This document shows positions 14,029 through 22,317 of a stretch of DNA of 22,721 nucleotides, in pieces (position 1 is the first letter of the stretch; each line of letters opens with the position of its first letter). A program made the position numbers and the translations under genes. The stretch is taken from assembly GCA_015232735.1 (NCBI GenBank), contig JADFZC010000006.1:1-22721 (forward strand), read 5' to 3'. This DNA is from Oligoflexales bacterium (GTDB lineage Bacteria; Bdellovibrionota; Oligoflexia; Oligoflexales; Oligoflexaceae). The notes below the pieces were generated by a model that ran no database searches, was not told the origin of the DNA, and saw only the letters and a program-made list of their open reading frames with translations.

Positions 14029-15710
14029 ACATGGATAAGAAGTCTTTTTTGGCAATATTGTTATGTGTGTTATTTTATTTAGCCTACACCGAGTACTTGA
14101 AGAGAAGATATCCCGATTATGGGAAACAGCCTTCCGAGAATAAAAAGGCTGAGGAGGTGGAAAAACCCAAACCAAAGGAGCAGCAGCCTGCCAAGCAATC
14201 AGGAGTTGAAACAAAAACTGCTGATTTGCAGCCCCCTCGAGGACCGACTGAGGAAGGGTACAAAAAATTGCCCCCCCTGGATCTAAGGGTGGAGACTGAT
14301 AACGTCATTTATATGTTTGATCAGGAATATTCTGCGATTACAAGCATCAAACTCAAAAATTATACCCCCGGAATTAACACCAGTCCGGGCGAGAACCTGG
14401 AGCTTTTGCAGGGGCCCATGGCGATTCAAGGCGTCATTCTTCGCGATATGAATAATTTTTCGCTGAACAGAGGTTTTTCTGCAAGCCGTGAGGGGCAGGG
14501 GCTTATCTTTCAAAGGAAGGATGGGGTTTTTCTCATAACCCAGAAAATAGAGCCTTCCAAAAATGGATATGATGTTGAAATAATAAACACCTTTGAAAAC
14601 ACCAGTCAAAACCAGGAGGAACTTACAGTTGGCCTTCTCACCCAGGGTGCATTTCATAAAACCGGGGAATCAGGGGGATTTCTGGGCTCTTCAAATTATG
14701 CCAAATCTTCAACATTGATTTATGGAGTCGGCGGGGGAAGAACTTCTGAGGATCTTATCAAGTTTTGTGAAGACGCCAATCGGGATCTCAAATCGTTTCA
14801 GCTCAAGGACGAAAAAATTGATTTTATTGGATATGATTTGCATTACTTTCTGATGGTTTTTCAGCCGCAGGAAAAGATAAGTTCAACTGTTCGCAAATCT
14901 GACGGGGCTACAGCAAACTATTGCCCGATATCCCAGGTTTTTTATCAGCAGTACGGGATGGTTAAACCGGGAGAGAAGGTTGAATTGAAATTCAAGGGGT
15001 ATTTTGGTCCCAAGGATGTGAATATATTAAGGGAGCATGGAAAATCTCTCGAAAAAACGGTGGATTTTGGATGGTTTGCCGTTATTGCCTATCCCCTGCT
15101 TGTAGCAATCAATAGCATTTACAGACTTGTTCAGAATTATGGGGTTGCCATAATTATTTTAACGACCATTCTAAAAATACTTTTTTATCCCCTTACCAAG
15201 GCTGCAGCTGTCTCTATGAAAAGAATGCAGAAATTACAGCCTGATATGAATAAAATTCGCGAAAAATACAAGGATGATCCGCAGAGGCAGCAGAAAGAGA
15301 TTATGGCCTTTATGTCAAAGCATAAAGTGAATCCAGCGAAGGGATGTCTGCCAATATTACCTCAAATCCCCGTATTCATAGCTTTTTATAATGTGCTGTC
15401 TCAATCCATAGAATTGAGACATGCCCCTTTCTATTTATGGATAAAAGATTTATCATCAGCAGATCCATATTATGTGACGCCATTGATTCTCGGAGTGTTT
15501 ATGTTTGTACAGCAAAAACTGACTCCAAACCCGGGAATGGATAAGAACCAGGCAAGAATCATGATGATGATGCCTGTAATATTTACCGTAATGATGCTAT
15601 CAATGCCGGCTGGTATGGTATTATATATGATGACAAACACAATAATTTCGATTGGCCAACAACAGTGGTTAAACAAGAAATTGGACAAGATTGAAATCAA
15701 GGCCGTTTAG
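14025..15710 (+). CDS. yidC: Membrane protein insertase YidC
   Basis: YidC inserts and folds inner-membrane proteins, alone or with SecYEG. At 561 residues it is the Gram-negative form. An N-terminal membrane segment (about 6-24) precedes a Lys/Pro/Gln-rich linker and a periplasmic beta-sandwich domain (about 80-340). The conserved five-helix core follows, with helices near 346-365, 370-390, 437-457, 481-498 and 512-540. Signatures include LFYPLTKAAAVSMKRMQKLQP, VNPAKGCLPILPQIPVFIAF and MPAGMVLYMMTN. The groove arginine (R366 in E. coli, in VRGIMYPLTK) is Lys384 here, keeping the charge. ATG 14025 overlaps the yidD stop; a second ATG follows at 14031. GGGAGG lies 12 bases before 14025. It is 46 bases from jag. 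Confidence 0.97.
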   Translation: MNMDKKSFLAILLCVLFYLAYTEYLKRRYPDYGKQPSENKKAEEVEKPKPKEQQPAKQSGVETKTADLQPPRGPTEEGYKKLPPLDLRVETDNVIYMFDQEYSAITSIKLKNYTPGINTSPGENLELLQGPMAIQGVILRDMNNFSLNRGFSASREGQGLIFQRKDGVFLITQKIEPSKNGYDVEIINTFENTSQNQEELTVGLLTQGAFHKTGESGGFLGSSNYAKSSTLIYGVGGGRTSEDLIKFCEDANRDLKSFQLKDEKIDFIGYDLHYFLMVFQPQEKISSTVRKSDGATANYCPISQVFYQQYGMVKPGEKVELKFKGYFGPKDVNILREHGKSLEKTVDFGWFAVIAYPLLVAINSIYRLVQNYGVAIIILTTILKILFYPLTKAAAVSMKRMQKLQPDMNKIREKYKDDPQRQQKEIMAFMSKHKVNPAKGCLPILPQIPVFIAFYNVLSQSIELRHAPFYLWIKDLSSADPYYVTPLILGVFMFVQQKLTPNPGMDKNQARIMMMMPVIFTVMMLSMPAGMVLYMMTNTIISIGQQQWLNKKLDKIEIKAV

Positions 15711-15756
15711 AAAAACCGGTCAAGACAGACAGTAAATACCAATTGGGAGGAAATCA

Positions 15757-16536
15757 ATGCAGGAGACACCTAAGGAAATTCGAATCACGGCAAAAACTTT
15801 AGAAAAGGCAATCAGAGAAGCGGCAATTTTGTTGGAAGTCAGCGAAGGTGATCTGGAGTACAGAGTGGTATCGAAAACTAACGGAGGGCTTTTATCATTC
15901 ATCGGTAAAAAAGTTGAGATAATTGCAAAGATCAGGGAGGAGGATATAAGCGGGGAAGGGGTCGAAGGTCACAGGAAGAAGGAACTGAGGAAAAAACACT
16001 ATCATGAGAGGGAAGAGGATTCTGAGGAAGTTAATGGGCTTGAGGCGCTTACCGAGCAGGAGATTGAAGAGCTGAAGAATGATTTGAAAGATTTTTGTAT
16101 CGGAATTTGCGGATATCTTACGGAAGGCCCGGTAAAGGTTGACGCACAGATTGAGGATGGACGTCTTGTCCTTGATATTGATGATGAATTTTTGGTCTCG
16201 CAGATTATGAAAAACAGCAAGCTGGCAGAGGCCATGGAACATATCTTGAGGAAAAAACCGCGACATCTTAAACGGGAGCTTCCTTTCAGGGTGTTTGTGG
16301 ATGTAAGAGGGATGAGAAGGGAAAGGGAGGAAGGTCTGGTTGAGCTTGCAAGGGATCTTTCAGACAAAGTCAATGAGAACAAGAGGCCTATAGTTTTGAA
16401 TTATAAAAGTTCATATGACAGAAAAATCATTCATATGGCACTGGATAAGGATGATAGGGTCTATACAAAATCCATAGGTTCGGGGGCAAATAGGAAGTTG
16501 ATGATTTTGCCGATAAAGGATAAAGAGCTTACTTGA
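15757..16536 (+). CDS. jag: Jag/KhpB (EloR-like) RNA-binding protein with a degenerate KH loop
   Basis: The protein follows yidC, as jag/khpB does in many genomes. The Jag N-terminal domain (about 6-57) has the family ITAKTLEKAIREAAILLEVS and GGLLSFIGKKVEI. An acidic and basic linker (65-100) leads to a KH-type domain (about 105-183) and an R3H domain (about 190-255), with R222-x3-H226 in DRKIIHMAL and the closing GSGANRKLMILP. KhpB binds RNA and influences cell elongation in some Firmicutes. In typical Jag proteins the KH domain reads like DDLGLLIGRRGETLDALQ; here the matching stretch is DDEFLVSQIMKNSKLAEAME (142-161), so the GxxG loop that holds nucleic acid is absent. GGGAGG six bases upstream fixes the ATG at 15757. 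Confidence 0.88.
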   Translation: MQETPKEIRITAKTLEKAIREAAILLEVSEGDLEYRVVSKTNGGLLSFIGKKVEIIAKIREEDISGEGVEGHRKKELRKKHYHEREEDSEEVNGLEALTEQEIEELKNDLKDFCIGICGYLTEGPVKVDAQIEDGRLVLDIDDEFLVSQIMKNSKLAEAMEHILRKKPRHLKRELPFRVFVDVRGMRREREEGLVELARDLSDKVNENKRPIVLNYKSSYDRKIIHMALDKDDRVYTKSIGSGANRKLMILPIKDKELT

Positions 16537-16592
16537 GCCGGACATTTGGGGAGCTTTTGAAGATCCTGGCTTAAAGGGTTTGACTTTAGGGT

Positions 16593-18005
16593 GTGAAATT
16601 GGAAGATTTTGGAGATGTTAAAGACCCGGCTTCTGCCGGGTTTTCTTTTAATGAGGAACCGATTGCGGCAGTGGCCTCGGCGCAGGGACGGGGTGCTGTG
16701 ACAATTATCAGGCTCAGCGGAACAGGCTGCCACGAGCTCTGCAAAAATATCCTTATACCTGCCAAAAATAAAAATGAAATAAAATTTCGCCATATGGGGC
16801 TTTTCAGATTGTCCGATCCCAGCAGCGGGGAGTGCCTGGATGAACTTTTAGCGGTGTTCTTCAAGGGCCCATCTTCTTTTACGGGGCAAGACAGCGTGGA
16901 AATTTATTGTCATGGAAGCCCTTACATCGTTTCGCGTATTCTTAAGGTTCTTTTCAGCAGTGGTTTCAGACCTGCAGAACCCGGAGAGTTCACAAAAAGA
17001 GCCTTTTTGAATGGCAAAATGGATCTTGCCCAAGCGGAAGGGATAAGGGAACTTGTAGAGGCATCCACTCATCAGCAATGGATGGCTGCAAGGCAGCTTG
17101 CCACCGGAAAGCTTTCCCGATTTATAGAGGAACTCAGGGAAAAAATCATCGAGTCGATGGCCTATCTTGAGGCAGCCATAGATTTTCCGGAGGAAGAGGA
17201 TGTTTTGAGGATGAATCTGGATCAGGTTTTAAAAAGGGTTCAGGATGTCAGAAGCAAAATATTCCAGCTTATTTCAACATATAAAAATGGAAAGGTGGCC
17301 AGCCAGGGGCTTACAGTCTGTATTTCAGGCGCTCCCAATGCCGGAAAATCGACACTTATGAACCTCCTTCTCGGAAGGGAAAGGGCTATCGTCACTCATG
17401 TTGCTGGGACAACAAGAGATTATCTGGAAGAGGCGTGCCTGATGGATGGAAGGCTTGTAAGGCTCATCGATACGGCTGGCATAAGGGATACAACGGAACT
17501 TGTCGAGAGGCTTGGGATTGAAGCTTCCCTCAAAAAAGCAGGCGAGGCGGATGTCGTCCTTGCCCTTGTTTCAGCGGATGAAAGTCGGGCTTCCCTCGAT
17601 ATGATAAAATCCAGGCTGGCTGAAATCGGGGCGGCGGAAGTGATATATGTGATTACCAAGACCGATCTTGCTAGACCGGCGTGGGGAGAAGGGATATTAG
17701 GCATCTCAAGTCATACCGGTGAAGGTGTTTTGGAGCTTAAGGATAAGCTTGTCAGGATGGTGGATGGATATGTGGGATCTCTCGGTGAGTCGACCTTTGT
17801 GACATCTTCAAGACATTTGGTTTCTCTGGAAAGAGCCTTGGACTTTATTGACAGGTTTTTTAATGCCTGTCGGAACGATGAGGGTGAAGAGTGTCTTGCA
17901 TTTGAACTTCAACATGCCGCTAGGGCCATTTCAACAATTATTGGCGAAGTTGATAACGAAGAGATACTGGACAAGATCTTTGAAACTTTTTGTATTGGCA
18001 AGTGA
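16593..18005 (+). CDS. mnmE: tRNA modification GTPase MnmE
   Basis: With MnmG, MnmE modifies wobble uridine 34 of certain tRNAs. The N-terminal tetrahydrofolate-binding domain contains QGRGAVTIIRLSG and HGSPYIVSRILKVL with AEPGEFTKRAFLNGKMDLAQA. The G domain inserted in the helical domain has G1 GAPNAGKST (from about residue 246), G2 GTTRD, G3 DTAGIRDT and G4 TKTD in place of NKxD. The protein ends in the invariant C-x-G-K as CIGK, whose Cys is needed for modification. The start is unclear. GTG 16593 has no well-placed ribosome site; TTG 16599 has AGGG seven bases upstream. A canonical terminator lies inside the first 20 codons (16624-16649), and ATT 16662, with GAGG five bases upstream, would give a protein starting where other MnmE proteins do. 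mnmG is not in the window. Confidence 0.94.
   Translation: MKLEDFGDVKDPASAGFSFNEEPIAAVASAQGRGAVTIIRLSGTGCHELCKNILIPAKNKNEIKFRHMGLFRLSDPSSGECLDELLAVFFKGPSSFTGQDSVEIYCHGSPYIVSRILKVLFSSGFRPAEPGEFTKRAFLNGKMDLAQAEGIRELVEASTHQQWMAARQLATGKLSRFIEELREKIIESMAYLEAAIDFPEEEDVLRMNLDQVLKRVQDVRSKIFQLISTYKNGKVASQGLTVCISGAPNAGKSTLMNLLLGRERAIVTHVAGTTRDYLEEACLMDGRLVRLIDTAGIRDTTELVERLGIEASLKKAGEADVVLALVSADESRASLDMIKSRLAEIGAAEVIYVITKTDLARPAWGEGILGISSHTGEGVLELKDKLVRMVDGYVGSLGESTFVTSSRHLVSLERALDFIDRFFNACRNDEGEECLAFELQHAARAISTIIGEVDNEEILDKIFETFCIGK
16621..16649 (+). terminator. Canonical intrinsic terminator at the 5' end of mnmE
   Basis: ACCCGGC (16624-16630) and GCCGGGT (16635-16641) form a perfect 7-bp GC-rich stem with a TTCT loop, followed directly by TTTTCTTTT (16641-16649). 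This is a textbook Rho-independent terminator. It lies 85 bases after the jag stop and within the open frame of mnmE, ahead of the conserved part of that protein. It could end the rpmH-jag transcript or attenuate mnmE. No promoter fits in the 12 bases between it and the conserved coding part. Confidence 0.75.
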
Positions 18006-18014
18006 ATCCAAGGA

Positions 18015-18884
18015 TTAAAATCTCATTCCAAAACCTGCAAAAAGGACTGTCAGGTTTTGAAAACTGTCCTGTGTACCCAGCAGTGTCATGTTTCTCACGA
18101 ATGCCTTGATATGGAACATTTTGCCGAAGTGAAACTTTTGTCCGATGGCTATATTGGCAAGTATATTGGTATTGCTTTGCGGGTCCGGTCTTCCATCTGT
18201 TCCATACGCAAAGGTTTGATCCTTGTCAGCTCCCAGTTTTTGAGTGGGCTGACTGCCATCCTCGTTGAAGGTCCCTCTTGCTTTTCTCCCATTTTTGAGG
18301 ATCTCCTCCTTGGGGTAGAACTTTGAGGATGCAATTCCGGCGCCAAATTCCAGGAACAGATCAAAATATGCTGTTGCGCTGAGAAGGACAAGGGCTTTGC
18401 CGTAAACGGGATTCCATACGGCGTTGGCGAGGACTATGTTTTGAATTTCCCTGATTGGAACATATGCAGGTCCGTAGAGCGCACGGCTCTTTCCTTCAAG
18501 ATTTTCGACTCCGCCGCAGGGTACGGAGAGCTCACTGTTCGGATCATTGTAGAAGTTTTCTATACAAGCACGTTCAGGTTTGTCAGAGTTCTGCCCCAGT
18601 CCGATGTCCAGACCGAAACCCCACCCTTCGCTAAAAAAGTAGTTAAAACCGATATCGATTAACATTGTATTGATATACGATTGGTTCAGGATCATTCCCA
18701 GATTGAGATTGGGCTCGAAGGCTTCGGATTTGGTATATATCTTGTTTTTTACAACCTCTGTTCCTTCCGTGGATTTTTTATAGGCTGTAGAGGCCAAAAG
18801 GCCTTTGTTTATTACGAGGAAGGAAAGTCCCAAAACAAATAAAACCGACAAAAACCACTTTAAACTTCTCAGAATCATACGCAC
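18015..18884 (-). CDS. Predicted outer-membrane beta-barrel protein
   Basis: The start is GTG 18884, with AAGGA about eight bases upstream; the in-frame ATG at 18878 is further from it. A basic N-terminus (RMILRSLK) and hydrophobic segment (WFLSVLFVLGLSFLVI) form a signal peptide cut near residue 32. The mature part alternates polar and hydrophobic residues in strands such as LIDIGFNYFFSEGWGFGLDI and AYFDLFLEFGAGIAS, and FAGFGMRF ends in Phe as outer-membrane barrels do. Two cysteines (ERACIE, VPCGG) lie in one predicted loop and may form a disulfide. It resembles the outer-membrane beta-barrel domain proteins of Myxococcus-like bacteria, from memory. It is 31 bases downstream of the phosphohexomutase gene and converges on mnmE with a nine-base gap. 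Confidence 0.78.
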   Translation of the reverse strand: MRMILRSLKWFLSVLFVLGLSFLVINKGLLASTAYKKSTEGTEVVKNKIYTKSEAFEPNLNLGMILNQSYINTMLIDIGFNYFFSEGWGFGLDIGLGQNSDKPERACIENFYNDPNSELSVPCGGVENLEGKSRALYGPAYVPIREIQNIVLANAVWNPVYGKALVLLSATAYFDLFLEFGAGIASSKFYPKEEILKNGRKARGTFNEDGSQPTQKLGADKDQTFAYGTDGRPDPQSNTNILANIAIGQKFHFGKMFHIKAFVRNMTLLGTQDSFQNLTVLFAGFGMRF

Positions 18885-18915
18885 TTGGGCTTTCCTTCCA
18901 TTATAGGTTCAAGCG

Positions 18916-20721
18916 TTAATGCATCATGCTTACAAAGGTTTCCTTGATCCTTTCAATGCGTTTAAGGCAGTGCTCTTTTCTTTCGCCAAGTTCCTTGTCC
19001 GATATATTGGCACTAACCTTTTCCTTCACGGAAAAATAGAATTTAATTTTTGGTTCCGTTCCGGAAGGACGGGCAGTCACCTTTGTTCCATCTTCTAGAA
19101 TAAATTGTAGCACGTTAGATTTAGGAAGTGTGATACTATTAATTACCTTAAATTTATTTCCATCCCATCCAAGTTCTTGGCTTAATTGAAAATCCATCAG
19201 TTTAACCACGTTATTTCCATCGATTATGCGAGGAGGGCTTTCCTGCAGTTTTTTCATTATTTCTTTTATTTTTATTGAACCGTCCATTCCGGGCATGGTT
19301 ACCGTATGCAGGGACTCCATGTAAATCCCATGTCTTTTAAAAATGTTATCAAGAGCACCTGCAAGTGACAGGCCTTTGCTCTTATAATAGGCAGTCATTT
19401 CAGCTGCGATGGCGCATGAAATAACCGCGTCCTTGTCCCTTACAAAGGAATCCATAAGAAATCCGTAACTCTCTTCACCGCCGCAAATAAACTTTTTATA
19501 AGGTTTTTTTCGGCCTGATTCATAATTTTCGATCAGGTCGCAGATCCATTTGAAGCCTGTCAGAGTATCTTCAATTGAGGCGCCGTAGTATTCGGCGATC
19601 TCTTTTTGCAGGTCCGTCGTCACTATGGTCTTGATGACAAGGGCGTTGTCAGGAAGCCGTCCCTGTTCTTTCAGGGCGCACAGGATGTAGTCGATCAGAA
19701 GGCAGCCTATCTGGTTTCCATTAAAGGCGATGTACTGCCCTTTTTCCCTTGCCACTATGCCGAGCCTGTCGCTGTCCGGGTCAGTACCCATTACAAGATC
19801 GGCATTTTCCTTCTTTGCAAGCTCCACGGCAAGCTTCAAAGCGTCCTTGTCTTCGGGGTTGGGAGATTTAACGGTGGGAAAGTTTCCATCGGGTTTTTCC
19901 TGCTCCGGAACTATAATCACCTTCTCAAAACCAAACCTTTTTAACGCCGAGGTCACCGGCGTAAGTCCCGATCCATGGAGAGGGGAGTACACGATTTTAA
20001 AACCGTCTCTTCCTTCTTTTCTCAAGGAGAGTCCTTGGACTTTTTCAAGATAGTCGTTGTCGAGCTGGTCGCCTATTTCACTTATCATTCCCGACCTGAT
20101 GCCTTCGTGATAAGGGATTGACGGCAGATCATTATAAGATTCTATGCCTTTATAAACATCGATGATGCCTTTGTCGTGCGGAGGGACCAGCTGGCCCCCG
20201 GTTGTCCAGTATACCTTGTAACCATTATATTCCGGCGGGTTATGGCTTGCAGTTATGCATATCCCGGCATGGCAGCCATATTTTTTGGTCATGAACGAAA
20301 GCATGGGAACCGGTCTGAGTTCCTTTGTGATCAATGACTTTATGCCATTTGCCGCCATGACGGATGCCGTCGTTTCAGCGAACTCCCTTGAGAATCTTCT
20401 GGAATCATGCGATATCGCGACCTTGAGCTCCCTGTCGCTTGGAAATGTCTTTTTGAGGTATTTTGCAACGGCGCATGTGGCTTTTTTAACGTTGTAGATA
20501 TTCATACGGTTTGTGCCTGCGCCGAGAATGCCCCTGAGTCCCCCGGTACCGAACTCCAGATCCTCATAAAAACGGTCTGTGAGCTCCTTTTCATCTTTTC
20601 TGTCAATCAATGCTTTTATCTCAGCCCGGGTTTTATCGTCAAAAACGCTGTTTTCTGACCAGTACTTTGCATGCTTCATAATTCTGCTGTCCAAATCGGT
20701 ATTCTCCTCTGCTTGAAACAT
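18916..20721 (-). CDS. Phosphohexomutase (phosphoglucomutase/phosphomannomutase family)
   Basis: This alpha-D-phosphohexomutase interconverts sugar 1- and 6-phosphates through a phosphoserine. All four family sites are present: catalytic Ser159 in TASHNPPEYNGYK, the Mg2+ loop DPDSDRLG (314-321), the sugar-binding GGEESYG (414-420) and the phosphate-binding RPSGTEPK (551-558). The N-terminal FGTGGLRGILGAGTNRMN is typical of the longer, PgcA/PGM2-like branch (about 570-600 residues), to which its 601 residues belong. The substrate could be glucose, mannose or a pentose phosphate. The ATG at 20721 has no clear ribosome site; a second ATG lies at 20679. It starts 57 bases after the aldehyde-dehydrogenase-fold gene. 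Confidence 0.93.
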   Translation of the reverse strand: MFQAEENTDLDSRIMKHAKYWSENSVFDDKTRAEIKALIDRKDEKELTDRFYEDLEFGTGGLRGILGAGTNRMNIYNVKKATCAVAKYLKKTFPSDRELKVAISHDSRRFSREFAETTASVMAANGIKSLITKELRPVPMLSFMTKKYGCHAGICITASHNPPEYNGYKVYWTTGGQLVPPHDKGIIDVYKGIESYNDLPSIPYHEGIRSGMISEIGDQLDNDYLEKVQGLSLRKEGRDGFKIVYSPLHGSGLTPVTSALKRFGFEKVIIVPEQEKPDGNFPTVKSPNPEDKDALKLAVELAKKENADLVMGTDPDSDRLGIVAREKGQYIAFNGNQIGCLLIDYILCALKEQGRLPDNALVIKTIVTTDLQKEIAEYYGASIEDTLTGFKWICDLIENYESGRKKPYKKFICGGEESYGFLMDSFVRDKDAVISCAIAAEMTAYYKSKGLSLAGALDNIFKRHGIYMESLHTVTMPGMDGSIKIKEIMKKLQESPPRIIDGNNVVKLMDFQLSQELGWDGNKFKVINSITLPKSNVLQFILEDGTKVTARPSGTEPKIKFYFSVKEKVSANISDKELGERKEHCLKRIERIKETFVSMMH

Positions 20722-20778
20722 TAACAGGAATAAGCCGCCGCCATGGGGATGGCTCTTTTTTTTTCTTCATTAGACTAT

Positions 20779-22317
20779 TCAATTCTTTGACTTGGGCCAA
20801 GTCTTAAAGTCACCCATTATCACATCGGAGGTTAGCATTGCCTGGGGGTATGTTAGAAAAAACAGCAGCCCTGTTCCCGTAAGCCTGTGTCCGCCGCAGT
20901 ATAATTTCCCATTTATTGGCATGTTGGCCTCAAGCTCCGTAGTGGGAAGGTTTATCAGCAGGTTGGGGGCCATTATCTTTTTTCTGAGGGGCTCGATGGT
21001 CTCTCTCTGCCCGATAAAGGAGACTATGTAGGGAGAATCTGTATTGTTGGCATCGGCAATGGCGTTTTCCAGTGTCTCATAGGTATAAACAGCAATATCC
21101 GGGAACATGAGCACGTTGGACTGGTAGGCGGTCGTGTTATCCATTTTCTTCATCAGATGGACGGCAGGAGTGACGAAAAACCCTCCTTTTGCGGTTTCAT
21201 AAATTTTCCCCCTGTAAAGGGTATACTCCGCTTCCCTCTGTGCCATGGTTTGAAATTTTAAGAATTTATCCACAGCCTTTTTTGAGTAAAGGGGACCCAT
21301 ATCGGGGTTGTCGCCCTCTTTGTCCGTGGGGCCTATTGTCATGTTTTTCAGGGCAGAGAACAGAGCATCGAGGAATTCCTGCTTTTGGGATGAAGGAATA
21401 AGGACCCTGCTTGTCGATGAACACAGCTGCCCGGCGTTTTTCAACGCACCCCAGAATACAAACTGAACCGCCTGATCTATTTTTGCGGAGTGGTCGACGA
21501 TAACCGAATTTTTTCCGCCGCTTTGTAGTATCAGCTGCCTTCCGGCGATCATATAGCTCTCTTTTCTTATGGTTTCCGAGTGTTCCCTGGATCCTTTATA
21601 TATTATCGCCTTTATCCTCTTGTCCTTTGAAGTCTGCAACAGGGCGGAGAAAGAACCGTATATGACATTCAGGAGACCATTTGGAAATTCCGATATCTGG
21701 GCGAGATAGGCGAACAGCAGTCCTGAGAGCGTTCCGTGTGCTGATGAAACGAGAAGGAGAGGGCAGCCTGCCAGAATAGTTGCTGAAAGATACTGAACGA
21801 AACTCACGCTAGGGGTGAAGAGAGGAAGGTAGGCGGCAGTCGCGCCTATTGGCGTGAGTATGATATTTTTGCAGCTGCCTGTTTTGCCATATGCCGAAAT
21901 AATTGTTTCTTCGAGAAAGTCCCGCTGTTCCAAAAGCTGATTCAGGTAATCGACCGCACTGTCGAAGTCGCTTTGAGCCTCCCAGTGCGGTTTGCCTGTT
22001 CCGATTTCCATGGCCTGGATGGCAAGGTTTTTATACTCACACAGTGATCTTTTGAATTTTTCTATCAGTGTGATCCTTTCATCAAAGGTAAGGCTTCCAA
22101 TCTCCTGCTCTCTTGAGATAAGGCTGTTCACTGCATGGTCTATTGTTGCCCGGTCCAGGGATGTCTCCAGTATTTTCAAACCGGTACTTGGATTGAAGGT
22201 CGTTTTTGGTTCCGCCGTCCTTGGAGATTTTATCCATTCACCATCGATGAAGTGGCCAGGGAATTCCATCGGGAAATTTCTATCTGCCAACGCTTTAGAA
22301 AAATTTGTAAATTGCAT
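20779..22317 (-). CDS. Divergent aldehyde-dehydrogenase-fold protein with altered active site
   Basis: The 512-residue protein follows the aldehyde dehydrogenase fold from end to end: FIDGEWI near residue 23, FNPSTG, the DERITLIEKFK helix, YKGSREHSETIRK in place of the FTGS motif, GQLCSSTSRVLIP with the nucleophile near C299, and GGHRLTGTG near the end. Several residues of working enzymes differ. The general base Glu of LELGGK is Gln (LQSGGK, about Q265). The oxyanion Asn of the PWNFP motif is lost (AAYLPLF). The NAD ribose-binding Lys of KPSE is lost (LVSSAHG). The ExFGP motif near 400-405 reads NVLMFP. The closest flavour is AstD-like. It may be an altered acyl-transfer or thiol enzyme, or non-catalytic. 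The ATG at 22317 has GGAG six bases upstream; the frame is open to 22383. Confidence 0.85.
   Translation of the reverse strand: MQFTNFSKALADRNFPMEFPGHFIDGEWIKSPRTAEPKTTFNPSTGLKILETSLDRATIDHAVNSLISREQEIGSLTFDERITLIEKFKRSLCEYKNLAIQAMEIGTGKPHWEAQSDFDSAVDYLNQLLEQRDFLEETIISAYGKTGSCKNIILTPIGATAAYLPLFTPSVSFVQYLSATILAGCPLLLVSSAHGTLSGLLFAYLAQISEFPNGLLNVIYGSFSALLQTSKDKRIKAIIYKGSREHSETIRKESYMIAGRQLILQSGGKNSVIVDHSAKIDQAVQFVFWGALKNAGQLCSSTSRVLIPSSQKQEFLDALFSALKNMTIGPTDKEGDNPDMGPLYSKKAVDKFLKFQTMAQREAEYTLYRGKIYETAKGGFFVTPAVHLMKKMDNTTAYQSNVLMFPDIAVYTYETLENAIADANNTDSPYIVSFIGQRETIEPLRKKIMAPNLLINLPTTELEANMPINGKLYCGGHRLTGTGLLFFLTYPQAMLTSDVIMGDFKTWPKSKN

Noticed and set aside
20735..20768. Hairpin GCCAT/ATGGC followed by a long T run between the mutase and aldehyde-dehydrogenase-fold genes
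   Set aside because: The T run is on the + strand side, where no gene is being transcribed nearby, and no A run lies on the other side. It does not serve the - strand genes as a terminator.
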